Below are positions 9,921-20,093 of a stretch of DNA of 22,993 nt, piece by piece; position 1 is the stretch's first letter; each line of letters begins with the position of its first letter. Position numbers and translations under genes: made by a program. Below the pieces are notes generated by a model. The model was not told the DNA's origin, ran no database searches, and saw only the letters and a program-made list of their open reading frames with translations. The DNA is taken from contig MNCI01008335.1 in NCBI GenBank assembly GCA_015680685.1, positions 923,459 through 946,451 on the forward strand. The letters are read 5' to 3'. The DNA is from Gnetum montanum. Its lineage: Eukaryota > Streptophyta > Gnetopsida > Gnetales > Gnetaceae.

Positions 9921-11756
9921 TGGATCATGAGTTCAATTCTCTTCATGATCACTATAATAAAATCAATAAAGTATGTATATTCACAGGTTGCAAGTTCAAT
10001 TCCTAAATCAACAATTTTTGATATTTTAGAATTTAGATTTTGCTAGATCTCAGGTTCAATTCCTCTTGAACATTCCAACATAATACTTCTCTCTTTATCA
10101 TTCAGAATTGTCATAAGATGCAAGGAAAGAGTTTTCAAATAGATTCATGACAAGGGCAATTCAAGATACATAATCAAATAAGGCACCTTCTTTTTCAGGT
10201 CATCAGTGATGTGAATTTTCCCATTGTCTTACGATCCCTAAAAGGTCATCACATGACCTTTCTACAGCCATGGAGAGGATACTTATACTCTACTATTTTA
10301 AACTAAAAAGAGTAATACATCACATTTAGATAAAATAAAATATAAAGCTATAGTATTTGCACAAAGTATCCCTGATTCATGGGTTAGGTTCCTCCAACTT
10401 GATTCATAGGTCAAGTTCCTCAATATGAGCATTCATTTGCATTTCAACATACCTGTTTTAGCTCTTGAGGTACACCTTAGAGCATTGTCCTCTGTTTCTC
10501 AGCATCTCTGTTGAAATAGAACAGAAAATATTTTGTTTTCCCATATATCATTTATTATTATTATTCTAAAACATTCCCAGCATGTATTTTAAATCATATT
10601 TCTTATGCATAAAGTATTTAAACATTTAATCATACTACATATAAAAATATAGTCAACAAATTTATTACTTTTTCAATTAGCCTTTTCCACCAAAGCACAG
10701 ACACAACTTGTCAACAAAACATGCACACAAACACACAAAAGACTATTACAATCATTAATGCAAAAACTCAAGGAAAAGTGGTTTGTTACAAAATCACTAG
10801 TGTAAAGCCCTTGTTCTGGTGAACAAATCTAAGAATCTGCAGAAATATGGATCATGAAGTGATATCTTTTGACTTGAATTTATATGAATCATCAAGTAAA
10901 ACAAAATCAAAAGCTTCAAAATTTTTCATAGTTTCTATGGTCTGAAAGACATTAGTATTTTTGATCTTTAGATCATTCTTCACCAAAAAAAAAAATCTAC
11001 TACAAAACCTCTGCCAGAAACCCTCAATATTGACAAACCACTAAGAGCAATTCTAAAGTGGAGACTAGAGTATCAACTAATTTGAGGAAACTTGTTTCTG
11101 TTCATCCAATAGTTGATACCAGTAATAAAGTCTTGAGAATGTTAATGTGCCCTTGCTACACCCTAGTTGCACATTATATTAGAGGGCAGGGAATAGAAGT
11201 CTCTAGAATTTGCAATCCAGTCAAACGGACACCCTAGTTCCTGTTGATGAGTATAATAAAAAAATTTGCATCTTTAGGGTTAGAAATCTACCAACAATGA
11301 AAGGTATATATGTCAGGTTGAAGCATTCAAGTCCAAGGCAGCAAAGGTCTTAGAAGAAGACTGCCAGAAAACAACTTATTGCTCTATGTCGGTAAAAATT
11401 TACCAACCATGGTAGTTGATTTGTCACAGTTAAAAGAATTAAATAGTGGCATTCAAGCAATAGAGGAAAAGATAAAGATTCCAGATAAGGACAAAGCAAG
11501 CAAAGAGAAGAAAAATAAATTTTAAGTCATAGTTGGATTTATTTGAAACAAAATTTTGATATTTGGGACAAAATGTAAGGGTAAGTTATAAGAAGAAAAA
11601 ATAGTGAAAACAATTTTAACAAGAGCCGGCAGCACATGAGAAGATAACAACTGAATGTTCAACCCATAGTTACATATTGATGCCATTGATGGATCCTCGA
11701 AGTGCCTTCTTGATTTGTTAATAGCTAAAAATCTTGTTATTCCTTTGCCTCCTAAG
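9921..11756. other. Long non-coding stretch with weak coding-like traces
   Basis: No firm feature is present. Three similar TTCAATTC motifs occur at about 9932, 9993 and 10054; the last (GGTTCAATTCC) fits a pol III B box, but no A box accompanies any of them. Near 11383-11524 (+) a frame reads LYVGKNLPTMVVDLSQLKEL and ends in a Lys-rich tail with a stop. This could be a decayed exon of the same unrecognised gene as 11757-12067, but support is thin. A 81-codon minus-strand frame at 11522-11767 has no known match. Confidence 0.35.
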
Positions 11757-12067
11757 GCCTCGCCCAAATCAACTTGAAAATAATTGATGATGCCTCAAGT
11801 AAGAACACAGAAGCTGCTGTGAAAATGAAAGAACAGAAAAAAGATGATATTGATGCTGTTTCATCTGCTATTGCAATTAGCATCGTTGAGGAAAAACCAT
11901 CTATTGATGTGCCTTCTGTTGAGAAAGACCCTGCCTTGAAAGAGTTGGATGTTTTAATGGATTTTAAGCTTGTGCAAAATACACTTTCTGATCTTGGTTA
12001 TACTATTCATTTTGTTAGAGATATGGAAAACTACGTTCCATGTGTTATATCTTGTTTTTTGAATTAG
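11757..12067 (+). CDS. Possible internal exon of an unrecognised host gene
   Basis: A pyrimidine-rich tract ending CTCCTAAG at 11756 could be a splice acceptor. The frame after it reads INLKIIDDASSKNTEAAVKM, then an acidic and Lys-rich stretch, then ALKELDVLMDFKLVQNTLSD and LGYTIHFVRDMENY. It stays open to a stop at 12065. Codon use is balanced and the acidic/basic pattern looks like genuine protein, unlike the surrounding chance frames. I do not recognise the family. GT donors at about 12033 or 12045 would keep phase 0 and could join to the candidate exon at 14829, which is also phase 0. A degenerate retrocopy or unknown transposon fragment is an alternative. Confidence 0.35.
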
Positions 12068-12939
12068 TTTATTTTTATCCTTTGATTAACATTTCTTCAA
12101 AACGACAATCCCCCTGAGATTTCTCATATATGTTCCTTATTTGAAGTAATGTTTTATGGATGGAAATAAATTGAAGTATATGTTATAATGAGATAATAGA
12201 GCCATCATTTACTTTGTCTTTTCGAATGTATAAATAGTTTCGCTGTTAGGACGATATATTATTATCCTTAGTCACAGTAATGTCTAACTATGAAACGATG
12301 TTTTATGAACGGATCCAATATGAGGCAGTTAACTTCTCCAAAATATCATGTACTTGATTCCGTTCAAAAAGTAGCTTTTGTTCTGAAGGAGACTCATTTA
12401 TTATGATATTTCAGTACTTATATTTCATGAAAGATAACTTATTCTGTAGAATATTTTTAGATGATGGTGAAGTGTTTTTTTATCTTTCAAATTTGTTCCA
12501 CATTGAGTTTGAGGGGAAGTGTTAAAATTTTGGATTATTAACAACCTCAACATGTCATGGAAAAGGTTTTAAAACGTATATCGATAAATGCTGTACATGA
12601 TCATTAATCATAGTAAACAAAGTCAAATGGACTTATGACCAAATGATGTGGTTTTTATCATGTTGGTTTAAGGGGGCATACTTCCAATTTCATGTGCATA
12701 ATTATGAAATGTAGATTGGAATATCAATTCCAGTGATCCAGAATCTCTCTCTAGTTCACTGCAATCTGCATCAGTGTTGGAATAATGATTCCAATTCCAA
12801 GCGATTCTAGATGATTATTCTGGATGATTTCAGCCTGTTTATAATGGTTTGTTCATTGAAGTACATGTGTTTTACAAACTTGTTAGCAATCTTATATTTT
12901 GCATGTTTTTTTTAGAGAGATTCAATTGCATGAACAGTG
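12068..12939. other. Non-coding stretch, intron-like
   Basis: This AT-rich sequence has no coding signal. From about 12718 to 12840, short ATTCCA/GATTCTAG motifs recur in both orientations, and they recur after the SINE at about 13082-13135. That suggests an old simple or foldback repeat into which the SINE inserted. Confidence 0.35.
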
Positions 12940-13078
12940 TGTTATCTGCATGGAACAATGCCTCCACATTGGCGGGGGGTGCTGGCGCTGGGTTCAAAAC
13001 CCAACACCTCTGCTTGCAGGTCATGTGAGTGTGCCAACTAGGCTACAGCGTACGCTCTGTTTTTTATGTTATCTGTAT
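12940..13078 (-). mobile_element. tRNA-derived SINE with target-site duplication
   Basis: On the minus strand, TAGCCTAGTTGG (rc of 13034-13045) fits a pol III A box. About 32 bases further lies GGTTTTGAACCC (rc of 12991-13002), a B-box variant of GGTTCGAACCC. The spacing is that of a tRNA. The unit is flanked by 12-bp direct repeats differing at one position: TGTTATCTGCAT at 12940-12951 and TGTTATCTGTAT at 13067-13078. The insert itself is about 115 bp. The 5' end on the minus strand is near 13060. This is a short interspersed element relying on LINE enzymes, not a functional tRNA, as no acceptor stem closes it. Confidence 0.7.
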
Positions 13079-14032
13079 ACCATGATTCTAGACAATTCCA
13101 AGTCGCAATTCTAAGCAATCTGCACTCTGGAATCTCTGAAAGGAAAATTGGCTCACATGTCAAAAGCATGGTAATCTGTGTGTACTATCAGTCAACACTG
13201 TAATACTATGTATTCCCGATTAGTGTTAACCTCTGTGGTTATGCCAATATCTTCTTGTCTCTATCTGTACAATGCCTTATAACGTTGTTTAGTTTATTCT
13301 TTTCTCAGTTGTAATATCATTTTTGTACTACAGCTTTCATATATTATAACCATGGGTTTTTGACTATGTAGTGTTTCATTGAGTTTATGATCTAGCTATA
13401 AGTTGGACATTTAGAGCATGGTTGTCATTTATGCAACATATTTATAAATTCTGTATTCAGTTTAGTACTTAACTTATGAAAGATATTTTTACCTTTCATA
13501 AGTTCAGCTTAATGTTGAACTCTTAACTTCTTTATATCGAGCAACTTGATTTATCCCTTTTTGTGGACCTCAAAATTTAACATTTTCATCTTTATTCCCT
13601 TCTTATATCTTTTTTGACTTACAGCCTCCTTTAAACCTCTTTTTTTATTTGATCTTAAGTTTCCTATATTCTTTCTTACGTTTTCACTTTTTCCTTTTGC
13701 AAGCTCATTGCATAACGACTGCATATTTCACATGATATGGTGACAAATGCAAATCACTGAATTTTCAGTTGTTGATGTGCACCGCTGGCCCAAGTTGATG
13801 GTTTCATGAACTTTGCACTAAAAGGTTCGAGAATGTATTGATCCTTTCAAAATAAAGAGAATAAGACTGTCTCAGCATTGTAGTTAAATTGGCCATACAA
13901 GGCCTTACTGAAATAGTTGTCCTAAAATATTCATAAACATTTTAAAGATTGCATGAAATATGAATTAGGGGGGAATTCAAAGATGATTATTCTACCTTGT
14001 ATATACAGTTTTTTTATAAAAAAAACTTTTAT
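13079..14032. other. Non-coding stretch
   Basis: No coding frame, RNA gene or clear repeat was found. The sequence is T-rich with ordinary intron or intergenic character. Confidence 0.4.
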
Positions 14033-14192
14033 ATAGATGCATACATTAGGAGCAGGTACTTGTTTCTCAAGTTTAAGGTTTGGGTTGAGCCAGGGCATAG
14101 CCACGTGACAAGGCAGCCTCTCTCAGAATGCCACTTGTAAGGGACTAGCAATGAGCCTCCAGGTGATGAGCCTTACATAGATGCATATATTA
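14033..14192. mobile_element. 128-bp short insertion with 16-bp target-site duplication
   Basis: A GC-richer segment (14049-14176) sits between 16-bp direct repeats that differ at one base: ATAGATGCATACATTA (14033-14048) and ATAGATGCATATATTA (14177-14192). The length and the long duplication are typical of SINE insertion by LINE machinery. On the minus strand it ends GGCTCAACCC, a possible decayed B box, but no convincing A box was found. The class is therefore unsettled. The inserted sequence includes a CACGTG core. Confidence 0.6.
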
Positions 14193-14828
14193 AAGATCTG
14201 AATTGGCAAGGAAGTACAGCGGAAAAAGTGAAAATGTTCATAAGCAATATTTTGTTGATGAATTCAATGTTGAACCTTAAATGACATCATGTTACCTATA
14301 GATGTCGAAGCAATGTGTTAATATTCTGTAGGCAACAAACCGCAACATGGACAGCCGCTAAATATCTAACTTTTACAGTACAATGTTAGTTGCGTACTTT
14401 TGCAGCACTTTTTCACGTGTTAGCAGGGACGTACCCATGGGCCTGTGGCCCTTTTGCCTTTGTTTAATAATATTTTTTGAACAAAATCCTGCTGCTATAA
14501 GTCTGTAAATAGTACATCAAGCTACATGCATATAAATTTTATGGATGGAAGGTTCAAAATTGTCATTATTCAGTACTGCATGGTAATTTAACCTGTCATT
14601 CATCATGGTATTTTGAAAAATACATCTTCAGAATTACAGATCCGTCACGAGATGCATCTTTCTCCGTACAACCTACACTGCACGTTCATGTATAACAGCA
14701 TCTTAGAAGCATTTTACTTTGATATCGATGTAGTCCAAAAATTTACTGTCGTGATCAAGTTCTGAAGTTGCCTTATATGTTGATGTTTTAATGTTGAGCT
14801 ATCTAATATTTCATGATTCTATTAACAG
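14193..14828. other. Non-coding stretch, intron-like
   Basis: Nothing firm is seen. The end of the stretch (TGATTCTATTAACAG at 14814-14828) resembles a plant splice acceptor and precedes a candidate terminal exon. Confidence 0.35.
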
Positions 14829-14912
14829 GTTAAAAAAAAGAAGGCGGCTCATGCTGGTATGTTTGATTTAGCAAAGACACCTAACAGACCTATGATTCAC
14901 ATCGGTGGCTAA
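14829..14912 (+). CDS. Possible terminal exon of an unrecognised host gene
   Basis: After an acceptor-like ATTAACAG, a phase-0 frame of 27 codons reads VKKKKAAHAGMFDLAKTPNR, then PMIHIGG, and stops at 14910-14912. The basic start and the compact, well-formed tail look like the C-terminus of a real protein. GT sites near 12033 or 12045 would join the 11757 exon to it in frame. The family is not recognised. Transcript evidence would decide; without it, a chance frame cannot be excluded. Confidence 0.3.
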   Translation, partial: VKKKKAAHAGMFDLAKTPNRPMIHIGG

Positions 14913-15006
14913 GCTGTAAAGGTTTGCAGTCTAAAATCTAGTCACTACGAGTTAAACAGAATGTTCGGTTGTCTTTGTGCTTGGCTTCATCTTGGATTAT
15001 TATTTA

Positions 15007-15271
15007 ATGATTGGAAGAAATGTAAATGGTTCTATTACATTTTTCCTTAGTATTTAAGGTTACGAACCAACAAAAATTACACCGCTAGTTCTCAATCATA
15101 TTTTTTGAGCTGGTCGGCATTGCTGAGAACAGTGGGAATGAAACCCATATGATTGAAAGAAATGTAAATGCTTTTATTACATTTTTCCTTGTTAGTATTT
15201 AAGGTTACGAGCCAACAAATATGATACCGTAGTTACTGGTCGACATTACTGAGGACGGGGAATGAAACCCA
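15007..15271. repeat. Tandem duplication of about 142 bp including SINE tail
   Basis: Copy one (15007-15148) and copy two (15149-15271) both start ATGATTG(G/A)AAGAAATG. They share TATTACATTTTTCCTT and TTAAGGTTACGA.CCAACAA, and both end GGGAATGAAACCCAT. Copy two is shorter because of a deletion around CTCAATCATATT. The unit joins the left flank of the SINE with the SINE's 3' part, so the duplication happened after the insertion. Confidence 0.75.
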
Positions 15272-15343
15272 TGACCTCTTACAGTCGGTCATTTTTTGTG
15301 CACAGTGCTCTACCACGAGCCACCATGTGCCCACAATCATATT
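15093..15343 (-). mobile_element. tRNA-derived SINE, minus strand, with candidate duplication
   Basis: On the minus strand, TGGCTCGTGGTAGAGCAC (rc of 15305-15322) fits an A box. GGTTTCATTCC (rc of 15259-15269) fits a B box at tRNA-like spacing. This arrangement resembles the head of Au-type plant SINEs. The 3' end on the minus strand is GACCAGCTCAAAAAA, near 15103. CAATCATATT occurs on both sides (15093-15102 and 15334-15343) and is the candidate target-site duplication. The interior has been lengthened by the tandem duplication described separately. Confidence 0.65.
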
Positions 15344-17083
15344 AATAATTACCTTTATGCTTTAGATAAGGTACTTTTTGAAGGGGTACAAAGACTATTT
15401 CATTAAATATAAATTGTAGAATAGGAGTATACTGAATTCATTGGAATGTTAAAGATCAGTCAATGTCTATGATCAAGGATTTATTACATAACCAGCTAAT
15501 CTAAAAATAATGATGAAATTGAAACTGAATTTTTACTTGCATCCATTGAGACAGTTTCAGAATCCCTTTTATAATTTTGCTAAAACCATAATTTGGTATG
15601 GCACATTAAAATCTAACCTGTAAGTTAAATTTTCCATGTCAAGGCTCTTACCACTAAAGTAATACCTTATTATTATACATAAAATGATTGCTATGATGGA
15701 ATAAATGTTAATTTATACCTCAATTAAGCAAGATAATAAACTAACAGCAAGCACCATAAGTAGAAAATTGATCATGAAATTAGAAGAATTGCACCAATAA
15801 CAGAAGAATTATTTTGGGAAAAGTATATGAAAACCCCAGCAATGGCTTCAGCTCCTATCCAGCCTTAATTCCAACCAAACATTACAAACAAAGAGAACAC
15901 ATTCAATGGCAAAAGGCCTTAAATAATGGAAGACTTTCTCCATCTGTAACTTGATCCCTTGATGCAACCTTATTTTTCCTCATCCTCCAACCCATCACTT
16001 ATATAGTGATTTTACAAGCCAAGGATGGTGACAAAAAAAAAAAACAAAGAACAATACAAAATATACCGTTACATATGCTACAACAGTAGGAGATCCCTGC
16101 AACACCTTCAATCATTTTTGGCAAGTTTAGACGGTTACAATTATAAGTTTATGCTACCTATCACAACCGTTACATGCAGCAGATTGTTTGCTTAAAATAA
16201 GCAACACAGCCATTACAATGAACCTTCAATAATCTTTTACTGACAATCACCACATTCTCTTGGTAGCTTTCAGCTGCCTCTAAAATTCAGCAATATCGTT
16301 CCAAAATTTAAAGAGGTCGTGCCAGCAATGCATCACAAATTTTGTTGGTGCATTCTTTCTTCATATTTTGGAGAATTCTCAATGTGCACTCAATACAACT
16401 GGCCCCTTTCTCTCTTGGTTCAGAAAGTATACTTGGTTTCATAAAAAAATAGTAGATTTGATTTAGAAATCAATAATCTTTTTAAATTAATTTGTAACAC
16501 AAATCCGTTTCCATGATCTCAATTACAGAAATGGGATCTTGCTGGTCTTACACAATGCCATTTTTTATGAGCTCAGAAAAACAGAAGCAAGTGGATCAAT
16601 GATTTGACTGAAATGCATCAGATTATACTCTGCCATTAGATACACGCTACATATAATGTATTTGGACATATAATTGTTTGTGGTAAGGTTGCAGATCTAT
16701 CAATTGTGTTTTTGTTGCCACTCCTTGATAATTGGAGGTCCTTATTTTCAGAAATAATTTTATTTGTCTTGTACATGATAAATATTGCAGCTCCTTTTAT
16801 GGAGATTGTACTTTATAGAAATCATATCCTTATAAGCTTATATGCAGAGTGAGAATCGCAGACCAGGACACTAATTTAGCGCCCAATTTCAGTCATCTGT
16901 TTGTTCATATGAATACATTCATGAAATTTGTCACGCCATTAAGGCAACCAGAGGATCATTTTTTTCAGTTTGATATTCCAAACTAGAATACAAGTATCGC
17001 TATTCTCACAATTTCAGACTAATTATTCAACATTCAACTAGCCAAAAGTGCATCAGAATTTATTTTATATTATTATTTCTAAG
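15344..17083. other. Non-coding stretch with possible LTR-like promoter
   Basis: No coding frame stands out. On the minus strand, CTATATAAG (rc of 15998-16006) lies in a short palindrome (ATCACT...AGTGAT). It is followed downstream by T-rich transcribed-looking sequence to about 15720, an arrangement reminiscent of an old LTR promoter and leader. TG...CA ends and a target duplication could not be placed, so this is only a suggestion. An A12 run occurs near 16034. Confidence 0.3.
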
Positions 17084-17200
17084 TGAAACACCCTAAAAAA
17101 TGCGGGGTCATCCTTGCTTCACCAAGCTCTTGCAATCCACGCAACACTACGGCAGTTCATCAGGAGGAGAACGTTCTGAGTTCAGGAGCATGGACAGGTT

Positions 17201-17272
17201 CTGCGTCATCCTGCCTGTCCACCAAAGTAGCCTGCCCTGCGTCATCCTGCCTGTCCACCAAAGTAGCCTGCC
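17201..17272. repeat. 36-bp perfect tandem duplication
   Basis: CTGCGTCATCCTGCCTGTCC and the 16 bases after it, through AGCCTGCC, are repeated exactly: 17201-17236 and 17237-17272. The perfect match points to a recent slippage event. Confidence 0.9.
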
Positions 17273-17361
17273 CAGCCGACAACCTGCTCAAAAACGGTGT
17301 ACGGAATTGGCAGCAGCATTCTGAATGCGCAAAAAATAGTTCAGCAAGTTTTCTAAGTCAC

Positions 17362-17400
17362 GAAGTTTGCTACGCTATGCCTTGTAGCGTAGTAAACTTC
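17362..17400. other. 16-bp inverted repeat hairpin, GCTACGC motif
   Basis: GAAGTTTGCTACGCTA (17362-17377) pairs with TAGCGTAGTAAACTTC (17385-17400) with one mismatch, which is a G:U pair in RNA. The loop is 7 bases. The hairpin is strong and lies in the probable LTR. Confidence 0.8.
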
Positions 17401-17422
17401 AAAAGACAATGGCAGAACGAAG

Positions 17423-17454
17423 TGCTACGCTACGCTATGCCACGTAGCGTAGCA
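17423..17454. other. 12-bp perfect inverted repeat hairpin, GCTACGC motif
   Basis: TGCTACGCTACG (17423-17434) and CGTAGCGTAGCA (17443-17454) are perfect reverse complements around an 8-base loop. It shares the GCTACGC core with the hairpin 20 bases upstream and with a weaker copy at about 17544-17583. Confidence 0.8.
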
Positions 17455-17971
17455 TGGCAACGGCTTCACCACCATTCCCCTCGCCCAATTTCAAGTTCTG
17501 CAACGATGTCCCTTTCCATCAAGAAGCGATGGACCATGTCTGCTGCTACGCTACGCTGAGCTACATGGTGCAGCGAGGCGTAGCAATCCTACAAAAGAGA
17601 CAGAAGGCAGCTCGAAGGGCAGAATCAACGAAGTTCGCAAGACTTGCATCGCAGAAGACGAAGTTTGCAAATCGGCAAGACTTTTGCGACTGAAACACCA
17701 CAAAAAATTTTGGCTAACACTTGTAGACAGAAATTAAGCTAAGTCATGTTGGTCCTCAACATGACCAAGCTTGAAAGCCTCAAAAATAGCATCAAACGAA
17801 GTCAAAGCAAGCAAGTAAAAGTTCCATGGGACCCACAGAAGACTACGATGACATCTGGCATCAAACTTGGCAAATCTTGAGCTCAAAATACTCGGTTTTC
17901 ACTAAGTATGCATCATGTACGCTGGCCTACACATGCCCAGCGTAAGGCCCAGCGTACAGCAACTTTCGGGG

Positions 17972-18107
17972 CTTATACGCTGCTACAGTGTCCGGGCATA
18001 TACGCTGCTACAGTGCTCGGGCGTATACGCTGCTACAGTGCTCGGGTGTATACGCTACTACAGTGTTTCAGCGTATGCTACAGTACTGCTATAGTACCGC
18101 TACAGTG
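17972..18107. repeat. 25-bp tandem array, TACGCTGCTACAGTG core
   Basis: Units start at 17972, 17997, 18022 and 18047. The core is TATACGCTGCTACAGTG followed by (T/C)(C/T)CGGG. The tail (18071-18107) degrades into GCTACAGT repeats. The array sits just upstream of the AATAAA signal. Confidence 0.85.
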
Positions 18108-18114
18108 TTTTTCC

Positions 18115-18120
18115 AATAAA
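18115..18120 (+). terminator. AATAAA poly(A) signal candidate
   Basis: A canonical AATAAA lies on the plus strand in the LTR/leader region, downstream of the 25-bp array. This is where the R-U5 part of an LTR would carry it. Function is inferred from position. Confidence 0.4.
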
Positions 18121-19067
18121 AACACCCAAAACGGGCCCATTTCAAAGCTGAATTCGCTGCGATTCGCACCTACTTCAAACTAGTCTAAGTCCTAACGACC
18201 ACCAACATCGATTACCTTGTCCAAGCACACATTACCATGGAATCATCCCAAAACTCCAACGCACGTGCCCTCATAATCCCCACACAAGAACAGTATAACT
18301 ACATATGTGTGAAGATTCAGGCCAACCTTCCCATTGACCACATAGAACAGGAGGCAAAACGAAACTTCGAGCACATATACAGGGGAGGTCATGAATTTGT
18401 CCCATCCGTATATGACATCATCCTCCTTTCTGAGCCTCATCACCAACTCATCTCCCAGCTCCTTCTGGCGAGGGGCTAAAACACACGGTGACCCACTGAG
18501 GAGCCCCAAAACCAACATGATGTAGATGACTTCGAGGCACAATCTGAACTTGAGGATTCATACCACACCCTCAGTCCCCATGCCTACGTGAACCCAGCAC
18601 TCCATCCTCGCATGGGACAGACGACCACTCACCAAGCATCAATGAGCACACAAGCGCCAGTATCCCAACAGAGATTACCCACCCCCATCTCCACCCAGTA
18701 CATACCACACATGCAAACGCATGGGGCCACTTTCACTACATCGGCCTCGCACATCCAACGTGTCACTTCACAGTTTGTGGCTAGGCAAGGGGCCATACCC
18801 CTTGTTCAACAACCTACTCATTTCAACGTGCCACACCCCACAACCGCAACTCTGAACATCGCTCCACAGCAACAAATGACAACCCCACAACCTCCCCAAC
18901 CAACTAATCCGCCTACCGCTCAAGAGTGGGCAGAAGCAAAACAAATGATGCAAACGTTAGCAAATGAGATAAAGCAACTCAGAGCTAACAACACTGAACA
19001 AGTTAAAGTACTGGATTTCTACCGCGACAATCCAATTAGCTCTTCAGTGCCACCATTAGCTTTACCC

Positions 19068-19560
19068 AAGGGAATCACACTGCCCCAGTTAACCAAGTAC
19101 AACGGGAAGGGAGATCCGAATGCTCACTTAGTCACATTTCGATCAGAAACTCTATTGCTTCAAGCTTGGCCCCACGCAATCTTGCGAGTGTTCGCTATGT
19201 CCTTAATGTGTGTAGCCTTAGACTGGTACCGAGCCTTGCCCCGTAACTCCATATCCTCTCTGGAGGATCTGTTACATCAGTTCGTTACGCGGTTTAAGTA
19301 CAACCTCAAGCCTAAAGCCACACTAGATAGTCTAATACAGGTGAAACAAGCACCATTTGAGCCTGTGCAAAAGTTCATCCAACGATGGAGTGCAGCCCTT
19401 AACGAACTTCATGAGCCCATCCCTGAAAAGTATTTGCTTACGATTCTGAAGGGAGCTGTGAATGACTTCATTAAGTCAAAACTGTACTACCTAAGCGCTC
19501 AAACGTTGAGCCAAGCATTCACACAGATCAAGAACATTGAACAAGCTGCACAAGCCAGCA
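19068..19560 (+). other. Retrotransposon gag (capsid) domain
   Basis: The segment includes LPQLTKYNGKGDPNAHLVTF, then ALDWYRALPRNSISSLEDLL, then HQFVTRFKYN and QWSAALNEL-like helical sequence. The Y.G..DP..H...F start and the A..WY..L....I.S...L...F...F core are the signature of the plant retrotransposon gag family, whose capsid assembles the virus-like particle. No internal stop lies in this stretch. Confidence 0.8.
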
Positions 19561-19913
19561 ATGACCCCGCCTATGTGGCTTACAAGAACCAACACGTTGC
19601 TAAATAAAAGGCAACAACGGAAACTGTGGCCGCAAGCACAAAAACAACTAACACCAGTACCAACCCGTCTACAACAACAGGGGCCACCCCAAGGCCCAAC
19701 TTTCAGCGCAAAGATCGCTCTAAGTACACGCCTCTACCTGCACGACCTTCAGAACTCCTAGAGCAACTCCTTAGAACTGGGCAAATCAAATACAAACACA
19801 TAGCGAAGAATGCTCGCCGCTGACATGATAGGTACTGCGAGTTACTAAGGAACCCCACCTTAGCAGCACGAAATGATCCCCCGGTTCCACGACATTTCAA
19901 GTTAGACCAATTC

Positions 19914-19955
19914 TGTGACTACCACCAAATGTCCAGTCACAATACCGACACCTGT
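19914..19955 (+). other. Gag zinc knuckle, C-X2-H-X4-H-X4-C variant
   Basis: CDYHQMSSHNTDTC is followed by RALKDDLQAMIERGQL. The CxYH....H....C form with a helical tail is usual for gag of several plant Ty3/Gypsy lineages, and it binds the element RNA. The usual Gly before the second His is Ser. It lies 91 bases after the last internal stop. Confidence 0.7.
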
Positions 19956-20093
19956 CGCGCGTTAAAGGATGATCTACAAGCAATGATAGAACGGGGCCAA
20001 CTGAACATCAACACCCTGAATCAACCGAGCACAAACGATGCCCCCTATTTCATAAACTCCATTGGCATAGATAGTAAGCCTAAACCTGTGCGG

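Larger units (their letters stand above)
17084..18236 (+). repeat. LTR and leader region of the retrotransposon
   Basis: This region lies between the probable element start and the gag ATG. It contains a 36-bp tandem duplication, three GCTACGC-type hairpins, a 25-bp tandem array, and an AATAAA signal at 18115-18120. The exact LTR end is not resolved. A second TGAAACACC occurs at about 17693, so a boundary there cannot be ruled out. Open frames such as 17083-17559 simply follow the low stop density and show no known domain. Confidence 0.5.

Noticed and set aside
9929-10065. Three TTCAATTC motifs resembling pol III B boxes
   Set aside because: No A box at proper spacing and no flanking duplications; the similarity is short.
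13034-13045. A functional tRNA gene on the minus strand
   Set aside because: A and B boxes are present, but the acceptor stem does not close and flanking duplications mark it as a SINE.
17083-17559. 158-codon frame in the LTR region
   Set aside because: It contains the 36-bp duplication and hairpin repeats, has no domain, and starts at the LTR edge; best read as non-coding.
18243-18542. Minus-strand frames antisense to gag-pro (also 20045-20383, 20402-20803, 20843-21295)
   Set aside because: They are shadows of the plus-strand gag-pro frame caused by its codon composition.
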